NCBI GenBank assembly: GCA_021613375.1
Contig: CM038725.1
Span: 7,999,089-8,063,088, forward strand
DNA length: 64,000 bases
Direction: 5' to 3'
From: Megaleporinus macrocephalus
Lineage: Eukaryota > Chordata > Actinopteri > Characiformes > Anostomidae
Shown in pieces: positions 58,639-64,000 of this stretch. Both the position numbers and the translations under genes were made by a program. How positions within the stretch are numbered: the first letter of the stretch is position 1; every line of letters begins with the position of its first letter. The notes below the pieces were generated by a model. The model worked only from the letters and a program-made list of their open reading frames with translations, was not told where the DNA came from and made no database searches.

Positions 58639-60320
58639 TGTATACCCGTTTTAAAACCGCTAGCTATTTACATTGTGTGAGTATTGTTATTGTGGAATTG
58701 TTTTTTAGGCCTGAAACACGCATTCTGTTGCAGCACCCCCTCCCACCCTTCCCTTATTAACAAGACCCTCACTGATACAGTGCTTCATTTGAATATACTT
58801 CACAGCATGAAAGAAAAAGTTATGATCGCGGATTTACTTTGACTAACAGATGCACTCATAGCCAAGAGTTAAGGAACAAGTTTGATCAACTTTAGAACTT
58901 GTTTGGCCAGCCGGAGAAAGCTGTGCCACAGAGACTGTTCCAGAGCTGGTTACCTCAGTTTTGGTGCCCGTGTCTCCACCAGCTCCTTTGTTCTTCTTTT
59001 TCCCTCCATCTTTGCCAGCTTTGTCTGGTGTTCCACCCTGAGAAAGATGAATAGGTGAGAGAATGTTAATGACTACAAGTACCGGTTCTGTAGGGTAAAC
59101 AGGCTACTCCACCTACAACAATGAGGAATGTTATTCACCTAAATCTGTTGCCATCTGTTTGTGGTCATTATTCTTTATACAAAGAATCATGAATCATTAA
59201 TTAAACACAAATACATCTGAGTGATGTAGTAGATGGACTAAAATGTAATCTAACAACTTAATTACAGTGAAGGATTATGCCACCCTATAGAGTACACAAT
59301 GATCTCAACAAAGTACAGTAGATGTTTTATTTACTTATTTATTATGATTTATTGTTATTACTTTTTATTTTATTCTTTATTGATTTCGAAAATGAAAAAG
59401 GTATCTTTAGGACGATTTTTCCCCGTAACAAAACTATGAGATTAAAAAGAAACTGAAAGTTTTGGATTTGGCTAAAAACACAGCTAACATAACATTGCCA
59501 ACACCCACAATCTCATCAGAAAATAAGAGGAGTTGACTCTTTTGGTTTTCACTCATTTATGGGGGCCCGTTATAAAAAGTAAACCTAAAGAAAGAACATT
59601 ATTAACCATTATTAAGTGTAAACTTGAAGACAGATGTCTAATTCCTTGTTCCACCTAAATGGTGAAGTAGTTACAATGAGCGTACGCCTGAAGAAAGATG
59701 TGGCTTAAGTTAGCTTCTTATTCAAATTTCCAGTTCCACCTTAAATGGTGCAGCAGTTACAATATATATAGCTAAAGTTAGTAACACAATTTAAGGTGGA
59801 ACTGGGAATTCGAAAAAGAAGCTAACTTTAGCCACGTCTCTCGTCAGGTTTACAGTTTCTAACGGGTCCCCATAAATTAAAAAAGCAAGCAGATGAGATT
59901 TTCTAGCAAAGAATGTACCTGCTGCCCCATTTAAGGTGAAACGGGGTATTCAATTAAACAAGCTAACCTCAGAAAGCAAGCGGTTGTGCTTCTCCAGTAA
60001 ACTGACGAGTTTTACAGTAACCCTATTTATGTACCCTAAACATGCCTATACATAACGTAATGTCCTAATATTGGTGGGACAGAAGGCAATGTATGTTTAA
60101 ACTACCAACTAAAGGCAAAAACAGATCAGATTATTACTCTGTGGTGAAGTTAGAGTTTGCTATGCTAACTTCTGTCAATGACAGCATGAACCTGAATGGA
60201 GCATGTAGGCTAGCTAACATGCTAACCCAAATATGGTAAGTACGCTGGTTTGAACGGTACCTGCTTGCCGTCGTTTACTTGTAATCCTTTTATTTGTTCA
60301 GTAACAGCCTCGTCGGCCAT
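36678..60320 (-). CDS. tars1: Threonyl-tRNA synthetase, cytosolic (whole gene, 19 coding exons)
   Basis: Charges tRNA-Thr with threonine in the cytosol and clears mischarged Ser-tRNA-Thr. Nineteen minus-strand exons join into 725 codons plus TGA; all introns are GT/AG and phases agree throughout. Order in the product: Lys/Gly-rich N-terminus (1-48), TGS domain (about 85-150), editing domain with HSSAH (157-161) and CRGPH (263-267), class II catalytic core (about 345-610), C-terminal anticodon-binding domain (about 615-725). Expected zinc ligands are C415, H466 and H592, by analogy with E. coli C334, H385 and H511; R444 is the motif 2 arginine. Length matches vertebrate TARS1 (about 723 aa). 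The short N-terminus argues against TARS3, which carries a longer extension, and against the mitochondrial TARS2. The exons show no frameshift or early stop. The gene spans about 23.6 kb because the introns hold many repeats. Exon details are listed separately. Confidence 0.97.
37015..37632. mobile_element. hAT-type element fragment (intron 18)
   Basis: Right part of the family at 41636-42014: shares CTTAATTTCTGTATTTCCA, CATGTAGCCCTGC, GCATATAGC and GGTATCGGCTATCGG, and ends GTCCGTCTCTA. The left end is missing. Confidence 0.7.
37633..38700. other. Intron 18 remainder
   Basis: No exon besides those listed. Two overlapping frames at 38146-38403 and 38407-38661 lack splice context and family motifs; the segment may be an old repeat. 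Confidence 0.4.
38708..38822 (-). CDS. tars1: tars1 exon 18 (anticodon domain)
   Basis: Residues 639-676 plus one base. It contains [20 protein letters not shown] and QYNFIL, the conserved strand-helix of the HGTP domain. The exon ends in phase 1 at the donor GTAAGT. Confidence 0.97.
39040..39317 (-). mobile_element. tRNA-derived SINE copy 2 (intron 17)
   Basis: Minus strand starts GGAGCAGTCGTGGCCTAAAG, with body and CTCACTGCCCCCTAGTGTG, then a CA run (39099-39146) and tail. The B box is damaged. Same family as 30242-30446 and 45695-45860. Confidence 0.75.
39648..39720 (-). CDS. tars1: tars1 exon 17 (anticodon domain start)
   Basis: Completes W614 and runs to residue 638. [20 protein letters not shown] opens the C-terminal anticodon-binding (HGTP) domain. 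It ends in phase 0. Confidence 0.97.
39833..39937 (-). CDS. tars1: tars1 exon 16 (motif 3)
   Basis: Completes S579 and runs to residue 613 plus two bases of W614. [20 protein letters not shown] is motif 3, with H592 the third zinc ligand and the GSVER arginine contacting ATP. Confidence 0.98.
40202..40302 (-). CDS. tars1: tars1 exon 15
   Basis: Residues 546-578 plus two bases. [20 protein letters not shown] and [13 protein letters not shown] form core strands that pack against motif 3. The intron to exon 14 is only 79 bases. Confidence 0.97.
40382..40459 (-). CDS. tars1: tars1 exon 14
   Basis: Twenty-six codons, residues 520-545, phase 0 at both ends. It reads [13 protein letters not shown] followed by GDGAFYGPK, a conserved active-site loop of ThrRS. 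Confidence 0.97.
40643..40780 (-). CDS. tars1: tars1 exon 13
   Basis: Forty-six codons, residues 474-519, phase 0 at both ends. It encodes [20 protein letters not shown] and [20 protein letters not shown], the insertion between motifs 2 and 3. Confidence 0.97.
40945..41185. mobile_element. TIR MITE copy (intron 12)
   Basis: Near-complete member of the ATCATCGCTGTCCAA family: left GCCGCTGACCAA, core CATCTCCAAAATGGCAAATT and right TTGGACAGCGATGATATA. Confidence 0.75.
41210..41525. repeat. ~300-bp repeat, copy 1 (intron 12)
   Basis: Almost identical to 43390-43710 in intron 10 and in the same orientation. Shared words include CTAGTTTAGGATGGAAATGA, ATGGCGAGGTACTGTAATGT and GAAGCGTAGATCCAC. Confidence 0.9.
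41636..42014. mobile_element. hAT-type element with 8-bp duplication (intron 12)
   Basis: Ends TAGAGATGGA and, inverted, TAGAGATGGACC. Flanks GCTTTTAC (41628-41635) and GCTTTAAC (42015-42022) differ at one base. The interior holds repeated ATCGGCCGAT words. Confidence 0.8.
42437..42599 (-). CDS. tars1: tars1 exon 12 (motif 2)
   Basis: Completes C419 and runs to residue 473. It holds [19 protein letters not shown] and motif 2, [21 protein letters not shown]444 is the ATP-binding motif 2 arginine and H466 in DDAHIF is the second zinc ligand. This is the most conserved exon. Confidence 0.98.
42650..42960. repeat. GTGAGGAC repeat with GT microsatellites (intron 11)
   Basis: Has TTTGTGAGGACCACATGTCC, AAAGTGAGGACATTTTGCTG and GGGTTAGGTTTAGG, a repeat bordered by GT runs on both sides. 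Confidence 0.55.
43135..43301 (-). CDS. tars1: tars1 exon 11 (motif 1, zinc Cys)
   Basis: Residues 364-418 plus two bases. Motif 1 is [17 protein letters not shown]. The exon ends in MNCPGH, where C415 corresponds to the first zinc ligand that selects threonine over valine. Confidence 0.97.
43390..43710. repeat. ~300-bp repeat, copy 2 (intron 10)
   Basis: Direct-orientation partner of 41210-41525. Frames across both copies match but amino-acid changes are frequent, so it is not maintained as coding. Confidence 0.9.
43820..44690. mobile_element. TIR element copy B, with nested insertion (intron 10)
   Basis: 43825-44088 matches copy A 65-275; 44365-44680 matches copy A 340-410 and 1413-1770. 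The piece between (44095-44362) belongs to another repeat family. Confidence 0.7.
44095..44362. mobile_element. Repeat family with copies at 48450-48785 and 48893-49165
   Basis: All three share GACCACTAGRTGGCAGTGTT, TTCATATAGTGGTGTGTTTT and, near one end, GTATCGC..GTTCTTGCCAA. The 48450 copy is bracketed by CTGTATGTA on both sides, so a DNA element is likely. Confidence 0.65.
44936..45034 (-). CDS. tars1: tars1 exon 10 (core start)
   Basis: Thirty-three codons, residues 331-363, phase 0 at both ends. It encodes [20 protein letters not shown] and [12 protein letters not shown], the opening helix and strand of the class II catalytic core leading into motif 1. Confidence 0.97.
45695..45860 (+). 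mobile_element. tRNA-derived SINE copy 3 (intron 9)
   Basis: Plus strand GGGGCAGTCGTGGCCTGAAG (A box), then a body shortened before the B box, CTCACTGCCCCCTAGTGTGT and a tail. Opposite orientation to copies 1 and 2. Confidence 0.7.
45861..48053. other. Intron 9 remainder
   Basis: No exon seen. It holds a 25-bp perfect inverted repeat (47167-47191 and 47440-47464) and a TA/T run (47357-47426). Confidence 0.45.
48054..48200 (-). CDS. tars1: tars1 exon 9
   Basis: Forty-nine codons, residues 282-330, phase 0 at both ends. It contains [20 protein letters not shown] and ends [11 protein letters not shown], the link between the editing domain and the catalytic core. Confidence 0.97.
48450..48785. 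mobile_element. hAT-like MITE copy (intron 8)
   Basis: Begins near AAGGGGTGTATGAAA and ends GCACAGCCCC. CTGTATGTAT lies on both sides and fits a target duplication of about eight bases. Confidence 0.55.
48893..49165. mobile_element. hAT-like MITE copy, truncated (intron 8)
   Basis: Starts AGGGGTGTAAGAAAA and carries the family core but lacks the far end. Confidence 0.55.
49170..49955. repeat. TATTGTATGT-type degenerate satellite (intron 8)
   Basis: About 780 bases made of TATTGTATGTC, TTGTATTTATTG and TTTATAGCATGTCTTG words in varying order. The Ile/Val/Cys-rich ORFs are artefacts of this repeat. Confidence 0.9.
49956..50090 (+). mobile_element. LINE-like 3' end (intron 8)
   Basis: Ends ACCTGAAATGACAGTAAAGC and CTCTTGAACCTGAA, resembling 3' tails of fish LINEs. 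No reverse-transcriptase coding remains. The satellite directly upstream may have grown from its 3' region. Confidence 0.4.
50181..50259 (-). CDS. tars1: tars1 exon 8 (editing site CxxxH)
   Basis: Completes codon 255 and runs to residue 281. [20 protein letters not shown] includes C263 and H267, the second half of the editing-site metal or water-binding set. It ends in phase 0 after KIHK, with donor GTACAG. Confidence 0.97.
50356..50420 (-). CDS. tars1: tars1 exon 7 (editing domain)
   Basis: Residues 234-254 plus two bases. It encodes [20 protein letters not shown], a short exon between introns of 116 and 96 bases. It matches the vertebrate [13 protein letters not shown] segment almost exactly. 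Confidence 0.97.
50537..50654 (-). CDS. tars1: tars1 exon 6 (editing domain)
   Basis: Residues 194-233. It encodes [20 protein letters not shown] followed by a charged helix ending ETLLEMFK, matching the central editing-domain helices of vertebrate TARS1. The donor is GTAGGA and the exon ends in phase 0. Confidence 0.97.
51535..51930. repeat. Dispersed repeat, copy 2 (intron 5)
   Basis: Extended version of 32895-33190 with an extra left part (TTTTCACCAGATCTGATTA and the TACAGTACAAAGTAACATGA region). An inverted partner lies at 61780-62125. Confidence 0.85.
52176..52297 (-). CDS. tars1: tars1 exon 5 (editing site HxxxH)
   Basis: Residues 154-193 plus two bases. [18 protein letters not shown] carries H157 and H161, the HxxxH pair that, with C263 and H267 from exon 8, forms the ThrRS editing pocket. 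[11 protein letters not shown] is also a family signature. It ends in phase 2. Confidence 0.97.
53060..53220. repeat. Partial palindromic MITE (intron 4)
   Basis: CAATGGTCAGAACCC, CAGTGACACTGACC, GGTGGTGG and TGTTGTGCTGCTATGAGTG match one arm of the family at 4590-5240. Confidence 0.6.
53249..53795. mobile_element. hAT-like element (intron 4)
   Basis: Left TAGGGCTGACCCCAATA and inverted right TAGAGCTGGGCAATA look like terminal repeats of a fish hAT MITE. No clean target duplication, partly because GCTAGG repeats lie at the left edge. Confidence 0.5.
53990..54121 (+). mobile_element. LINE 3' tail with TCTA run (intron 4)
   Basis: TTTCCTTCAGGATCAATAAA followed by GTATCTATCTATC units is the typical end of L2/Rex1-like fish LINEs. 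Only the tail remains. Confidence 0.65.
54519..54642 (-). CDS. tars1: tars1 exon 4 (end of TGS domain)
   Basis: Completes codon 112 and runs to residue 153. It holds [20 protein letters not shown] and the acidic [11 protein letters not shown] end, which close the TGS domain and lead to the editing domain. The donor is GTAAGT and the exon ends in phase 0. Confidence 0.97.
54709..55130. mobile_element. Palindromic MITE copy 3 (intron 3)
   Basis: Inverted ends TACACTCACTGGCCACTTTA. The interior has the family's CAGTGACACGGACATGGTGG and the GGAGTGTTTAAACACC palindrome. The ends differ from those of copy 2, so this is a subfamily. Confidence 0.8.
55488..55678 (-). CDS. tars1: tars1 exon 3 (start of TGS domain)
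   Basis: Residues 49-111 plus two bases of codon 112. It contains [17 protein letters not shown] followed by [18 protein letters not shown], the first half of the TGS fold. TARS1 orthologues have the same order of a short helix, the AEKDSKPIK linker and then the TGS strand. It ends in phase 2. Confidence 0.97.
56134..57524. mobile_element. hAT-like element inside the LINE, carrying a minisatellite
   Basis: CCAGCA lies at both borders (56128-56133 and 57525-57530), and the LINE sequence rejoins after removing the insert. The left end AAGGTGTCAAAAGTATTCAC pairs imperfectly with the inverted right end GAGTGTACAAATACTTCG. The interior is mostly TAAAAGTA-type words and the 36-bp array. Confidence 0.7.
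56681..57484. repeat. 36-bp minisatellite, about 22 units
   Basis: Unit GTGTAAATGTAAGGAGTAGA plus AAGTACTGATAATGGA, nearly invariant apart from CTGATAATGG/CAGATAATAG variants. Because 36 is a multiple of three it gives a 338-codon open frame with a 12-residue period on the minus strand, an artefact. Confidence 0.97.
58012..58953. other. Intron 2, exon-proximal part
   Basis: A diverged MITE of the ATCATCGCTGTCCAA type (58030-58215) and a TTTA run (58603-58639). No extra exon seen. Confidence 0.45.
58954..59037 (-). CDS. tars1: tars1 exon 2 (Lys/Gly-rich tail)
   Basis: Twenty-eight codons, residues 21-48, phase 0 at both ends. It encodes a hydrophilic segment with [11 protein letters not shown], closely like the GGKKKNKEGSG stretch of human TARS1. 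The acceptor is CAG and the donor GTAACC. This segment is probably disordered and leads into the TGS domain. Confidence 0.93.
59555..59877. mobile_element. Foldback MITE in tars1 intron 1
   Basis: Outer ends ATTTATGGGG and inverted partner at 59877; the two halves pair almost throughout (AGCTAACTTTAGCCACGTCT with its complement near 59697-59716; CCACCTTAAAT with ATTTAAGGTGG). Centre near 59770. No coding. Confidence 0.8.
60261..60320 (-). CDS. tars1: tars1 exon 1 (start codon)
   Basis: Twenty codons, residues 1-20, reading [20 protein letters not shown]. The ATG is at 60318-60320 and the donor GT follows directly (AC at 60259-60260 on the plus strand). This start is chosen because it opens the frame that splices in phase 0 to the Lys-rich exon 2. 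This N-terminal tail is poorly conserved in the family and precedes the TGS domain. Confidence 0.9.
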
Positions 60321-60427
60321 CGTGGGAAGGCAGAAATACACGAAAAGTACAGGAAGACCTTAGAAACAGCAAGTCTGTGCCGCTCTTAGCTACCACTTCA
60401 CCAGGACCGGCATAGAGCAGCGTAATC

Positions 60428-60436
60428 TGATGCAAC
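60428..60436 (+). promoter_or_regulatory. Amino-acid response element (ATF4/CEBP site) of tars1
   Basis: TGATGCAAC on the plus strand, GTTGCATCA on the gene strand, fits the published amino-acid-response consensus RTTKCATCA without mismatch. It lies about 110 bases upstream of the tars1 ATG. Cytosolic synthetase genes, including TARS1, are known ATF4 targets, so position and sequence agree. Function here is inferred. Confidence 0.6.
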
Positions 60437-60449
60437 CCGCCACATCCGC

Positions 60450-60735
60450 CTCGTGAATGAATCAATTGCTTGAATCGGTTGCTCTTAATGATTCAGTCGA
60501 GCCGATTCACAACTGATTCAACATTCTAAGAAGACGAAAGTTAATTTTTTACAATGTAAATTAGATCATACGGGTAAGATTAACTTCGCATACGTGATTT
60601 GTCTGTACTAGGTTTCACCTATATACTTAAAACATGTAGTTTACCGTGTGAATCAACACGTTCGACTCCTCAATTAATTCAAACGGACTGTTCGAGTGAA
60701 TCGGTTCTGTAAAGTGAATCGAACGGCTTTTCGCC
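60450..60735. repeat. Cluster of GAATCG/GATTCA motifs upstream of tars1
   Basis: Two groups of repeated GAATCGGTT / CGATTCAC-like motifs in both orientations sit between the response element and the GC box. They look like the two arms of a small degenerate TIR repeat inserted in the promoter region. Confidence 0.4.
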
Positions 60736-60753
60736 ACACCAAACGTAGCCGTA

Positions 60754-60763
60754 GGGGGCGGGG
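60754..60763 (+). promoter_or_regulatory. GC box upstream of tars1
   Basis: GGGGGCGGGG, a classical Sp1/KLF site, about 435 bases upstream of the tars1 ATG. I see no TATA box near the inferred start. It could serve tars1 or an unseen divergent transcript. Confidence 0.35.
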
Positions 60764-60834
60764 TTCCGTTTTGATTGACAGCGCGTTACAGCGAATGAGC
60801 AGGCTGTAAACTGTTTAAGGCAGCGTTATGGCGC

Positions 60835-60840
60835 CACGTG
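60835..60840 (+). promoter_or_regulatory. Palindromic E-box CACGTG
   Basis: Canonical CACGTG in GCGCCACGTGTG. MYC/MAX or USF-type factors bind such sites, and synthetase genes are common MYC targets. Distance to the ATG is about 515 bases, so assignment to tars1 is uncertain. Confidence 0.3.
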
Positions 60841-60899
60841 TGTTGAGTGTCATGAACAGTTCACAGAGACTGAACAGTGCAGTAAATTATAAAACAAGT

Positions 60900-61779
60900 T
60901 CATTAAGTTCTTTATTAACCCTTTATTGCACAAGCCAAGTAAACCACTTCTAATTCACAACATGGATCTAACTTGACCCACATTCATTTTCTATGTTGTA
61001 TGTATTGCTGAGTATCTGTTTGGTAAATCTATTAAAATCAGTTTCATTATTTAATATTCATTAAAAATATTCATTTTTGATCTTAAATCATTATTTTAAT
61101 TGTTATTTATTTACTTCATGGACAAAAATAGTTTTTGTAAATATGTTTCTGATTGCAAATGTTTTCATAGTGAATACATAAGGGCTAATTCTGGTCCATG
61201 TTGTGTGTGAGAAGGACAGTGATACAAAAATGATTTTTTAAAAAAAGAATAAACAAAATAAAATGTAAATCAGGATTTGTGACGACAAAAAACAAGTAAA
61301 CTGAAGAATATATGCTTAAATTATGAAATTGAGATTTTAGTTTCAATATCTTTGCAATAAATTAGCCATTGAAGGATTAAACTAATTGCTAAAATGCTAC
61401 GATAACCTCAATTAAAGGTGCAATATGTAAAATTTTCTGTTTAAAACATTCCAGAATTAACTACAATTATCAAGCTAATGCTAAGAAATCTCCTTTTGAA
61501 GGTGTGTCAGAGATGTTCATGTATGGTGTTGTAGAGATATCTTCTGAAGTTAGCTTTCTAACCAGCTAGCTCCAAACTGTCCAAACACAGTCTTAATTGT
61601 TAGTCAATAGTTTACAATCAAAGACTTGTGGCAGGCAGTGGTTCTTTCTGTGTTGAGTCAAGAATGTATGTTCAGCAGTAAACAAAATAAATTATATAAA
61701 CAGAAGAAAAAAGATTTCTAATTTCATATTTTCCTCTACTGATTTCTTTTCACGAAAACACTATTATTGAAATATTTAA
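60900..61779. other. Upstream flank without recognised gene
   Basis: AT-rich with no supported exon or clear repeat. Confidence 0.4.
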
Positions 61780-62125
61780 ACAGTATTAATTTACGCCAGT
61801 GTGTTTATTTAACCCTTTCCAAGCTTCTCCTTGTGGAAACAACCCAGTATTATTTACAGTTCTCATCTAATACCTGTTTTGACTGCTCAGTACTTCATTA
61901 AGCTAAATCAAGATTGCTGCTGAAGGAACTAAATACGTTCATACAATGTCTGGGGCGTCCAGGAGAAATCTGGATCTACACTTTGTTCTTCAAACTGGAG
62001 CTCAAGATCTGATCTACTTCTTTCACAATAAGATATTCATGTTACTTTGTATGGTATGTATGATTATTTACATCTGTTATAATCAGATCTGGTGTTCTTA
62101 CTGGTGAAAATACACTTTTTAGCTT
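61780..62125. repeat. Dispersed repeat, copy 3, inverted
   Basis: Reverse complement of 51535-51930: includes AAACACACTGGCGTAAATTA-side, GGGGCGTCCAGGAGAAATCT and ATCAGATCTGGTG blocks. Confidence 0.85.
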
Positions 62126-62149
62126 TTAAACAATCAGCTCAGACTTTCT

Positions 62150-62390
62150 GGTCGTTCTGTGTGAAGTGTGTATGTTCTCCCCGTGTTTGAGTGGGTTTCC
62201 TCCAGGTACTCTGGTTTCCTCCCACAGTCCAAACACATGAATGTTAGGTTGATCACTCACTCTAAATTGCCCATAGGTGTAAGTGAGTGTGTGTTGGCCA
62301 TGCGAGGGACTGGTGACCTGTCCATGGTGTACCCCGCCTTAGCCCAATGATGCTGGGATTGTCTCCAGCCCCCCGGTCCCTAACTAGAGG
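62150..62390 (+). mobile_element. SINE-like repeat body
   Basis: Carries GTATGTTCTCCCCGTGTTTG, GTGGGTTTCCTCCAGGTACT, TCTGGTTTCCTCCCACAGTC, CACTCTAAATTGCCCATAGG and CTGTCCATGGTGTACCCCGC, words typical of the widespread tRNA-headed fish repeat. The head is missing. Confidence 0.7.
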
Positions 62391-63204
62391 GATAGAACTG
62401 AATATAATGAATGTAAGGATAATTAACATGTTAAATTAGAGAATTTGAGAATGTACGTTTTTTTATGTACATGTTCTTCTGTAAAGTTAGAGTTCTGTAG
62501 GTACCTGGGTTTGAATTACATTCCAGCTGCAGAAACCTTCGCCTTGATTTCTACCTCATTATAGTCTAACCACAACCCCCCGAGGGACATGTCTCCTTTT
62601 CCACGACTGAAAGATGTAGAATTGGGAGTGAAGCGCATATAAATGTGTCACTTTATTACCCAGGTGAGTGAGGAGAGGTGAAAGTCTGTTCAGGCACGGA
62701 TTGAGTGTGAGATTCAATTTCATGCACAGACACTTGCTTAAGAAGGTGAGGCTGTGTCAGATTGACCGGAGGGGCTCGCGGAGAGCTCTTGTAATTTTCC
62801 ACGCTCTTGACTTGGCTCGTGGGCCGGCGAGTGCATTATGATGGCGTATCGCTGGAGTCGGCACGTGAACTCTTGGCTGTGTTCGCTTCCGGCAGTCACG
62901 GTTTGAATGTCAGAAGAACTCGTTCTTTTTAGAAAATGATGAAAACCAACAACAATCTGAACACTAATGTAGTTTCTCCATAAAATAACTGGGGAACAAA
63001 CTCAAATGGGAATTAAAAAAATAAACATTGGCTACAGAAGTCTAACATATTTGGTTCTATGACTGACCTGCTGACACCATTTTCAGTCAGAAGCTCCTCA
63101 AACGAGTAGCCTACATGTTTTAATGAGCAGAGATAATCAATCAGGCTTCAGCAGAGTCTACAAGTAGTTTTGCGTACATCACTCAAAAGAAAAGAAAGTG
63201 CCAT
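62391..63204. other. Stretch without recognised feature
   Basis: No exon or repeat family supported. Confidence 0.4.
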
Positions 63205-63420
63205 GAATCATCGTCGCTGTCCAAGGAAAAACAAGTAGCTCTCCAAAACTGAGAATTTACAGGAGAGAACAAAAACCTTCTTAGTTTTCAATGGAAGTCA
63301 ATGGAACCAGAATTTTTTCTAGCTATTTTGGAGCATTTCCACTGGTCCATTATCATGTAAGCAGCAGCTGTCATGTTTAAATGATGTAGAATTATATTAG
63401 TTTACTGACATTATATATTA
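63205..63420. mobile_element. TIR MITE copy
   Basis: Left end ATCGTCGCTGTCCAAGGAAA, core CTCTCCAAAACTGAGAATTT and TAGCTATTTTGGAGCATTTC. The right end is decayed. Confidence 0.65.
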
Positions 63421-63570
63421 GTTAATATAATATATATATATTAGAAATATATTAGTTTACTGACATTAGTTTACTCATTGCTTAAATACAGAAAAAACAC
63501 ACCTTAAAGAGTTTATTATTTACTTTTTAAAATTATTTGCATACAGGCACATAGGAATTCACCGTCCCCA

Positions 63571-64000
63571 CTAGAGATTGACAGATACAGGTTTTTCTAT
63601 AGCAGAGGTCAAGGTCAGCTGAAGGCCGATATGTGCTGCTGATTTTTTAGGGCCGATATCCAGAAGTTTTTTTTTTTTTTGCTGTTAAAATGTCACAATA
63701 ATAATAAGAAGTGAATGCACAACATTTCTGAACATCATTTATTGAACACTGACTTGACTAAAATATTTTTATCTGCCCCCCCAAATACATTTATTGCTGA
63801 AAGAGTGTAACATATATCTGTTTATACCCATAACAAACAAGTTATTAGGAAGTGTGTGGGGGTCCTTCACATGCGGCGGCGGCAGCACGTTCCTTTTAAA
63901 TGTGCGTTACCAAACACTGATATCGGCCGATGCTGATTTGTAAAAAAATTGGCAAATATTAAATATACAGAGCTCAGAAGAAGCCTACAGGTGGTTGAGA
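63571..64000. mobile_element. hAT-like element cut by the window end
   Basis: Starts CTAGAGATTGACAGATACAG and carries GGCCGATATGTGCTG and ATCGGCCGATGCTGAT, as in the 41636-42014 family. The right end lies outside the window. Confidence 0.5.

Noticed and set aside
60828..60953. Plus-strand ATG giving MAPRVLSVMNSSQRLNS, a possible divergent first exon
   Set aside because: The frame ends after about 41 codons with no convincing donor and no recognisable family; kept out for lack of support.

Overview
This is eukaryotic, vertebrate nuclear DNA. It has short exons with GT/AG borders, long repeat-filled introns, many TA and CA microsatellites, tRNA-derived SINE copies, LINE tails and many small TIR elements of types seen in fish genomes. 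A teleost is the best guess, possibly an otophysan; the species cannot be fixed from the sequence.

The one gene I recognise with high confidence is tars1, cytosolic threonyl-tRNA synthetase, on the minus strand from the ATG at 60318-60320 to the TGA at 36678-36680. I reconstructed 19 coding exons. All 18 introns have GT/AG borders and consistent phase, and the product is 725 residues with TGS, editing, class II catalytic and anticodon-binding regions in order. Upstream of the ATG are an amino-acid-response (ATF4/CEBP) site, a GC box and an E-box.

A second, unrecognised minus-strand gene is proposed at 34850-28628. It has three exons with good splice sites, a phase-consistent 91-codon frame and an AATAAA. 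Its promoter-proximal region lies about 1.8 kb beyond the tars1 stop.

The rest is repeats. 0-5 kb: a TIR element, a SINE relic and a 20-bp minisatellite grown from its Pol III A-box region. 5-16 kb: a Tc1/mariner transposase relic, a TIR element, a hAT element with near-perfect TSD, and a palindromic MITE with another element nested in it. 16-22 kb: a duplicated block carrying a relic of a YqaJ/SWIM-type repetitive protein, an LTR-like insertion, and a hAT element whose empty site survives in the sister copy. 22.8-24.4 kb: 1.6 kb of polypyrimidine. 25-28.5 kb: a long hairpin, a tandem repeat and a 1.2-kb TTAA-flanked element. 30-36 kb: SINEs, a CAGC/CAGT minisatellite and a 70-bp tandem array. 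36.7-60.3 kb: tars1 introns filled with SINE, hAT, LINE and MITE copies, including a 36-bp minisatellite inside a hAT-like element inside a LINE. 60.8-64 kb: upstream flank with more repeat copies.

I see no clearly new multi-gene system. The best leads are the 91-codon gene, the A-box minisatellite, the tars1 response element and the filled/empty-site transposon pair.
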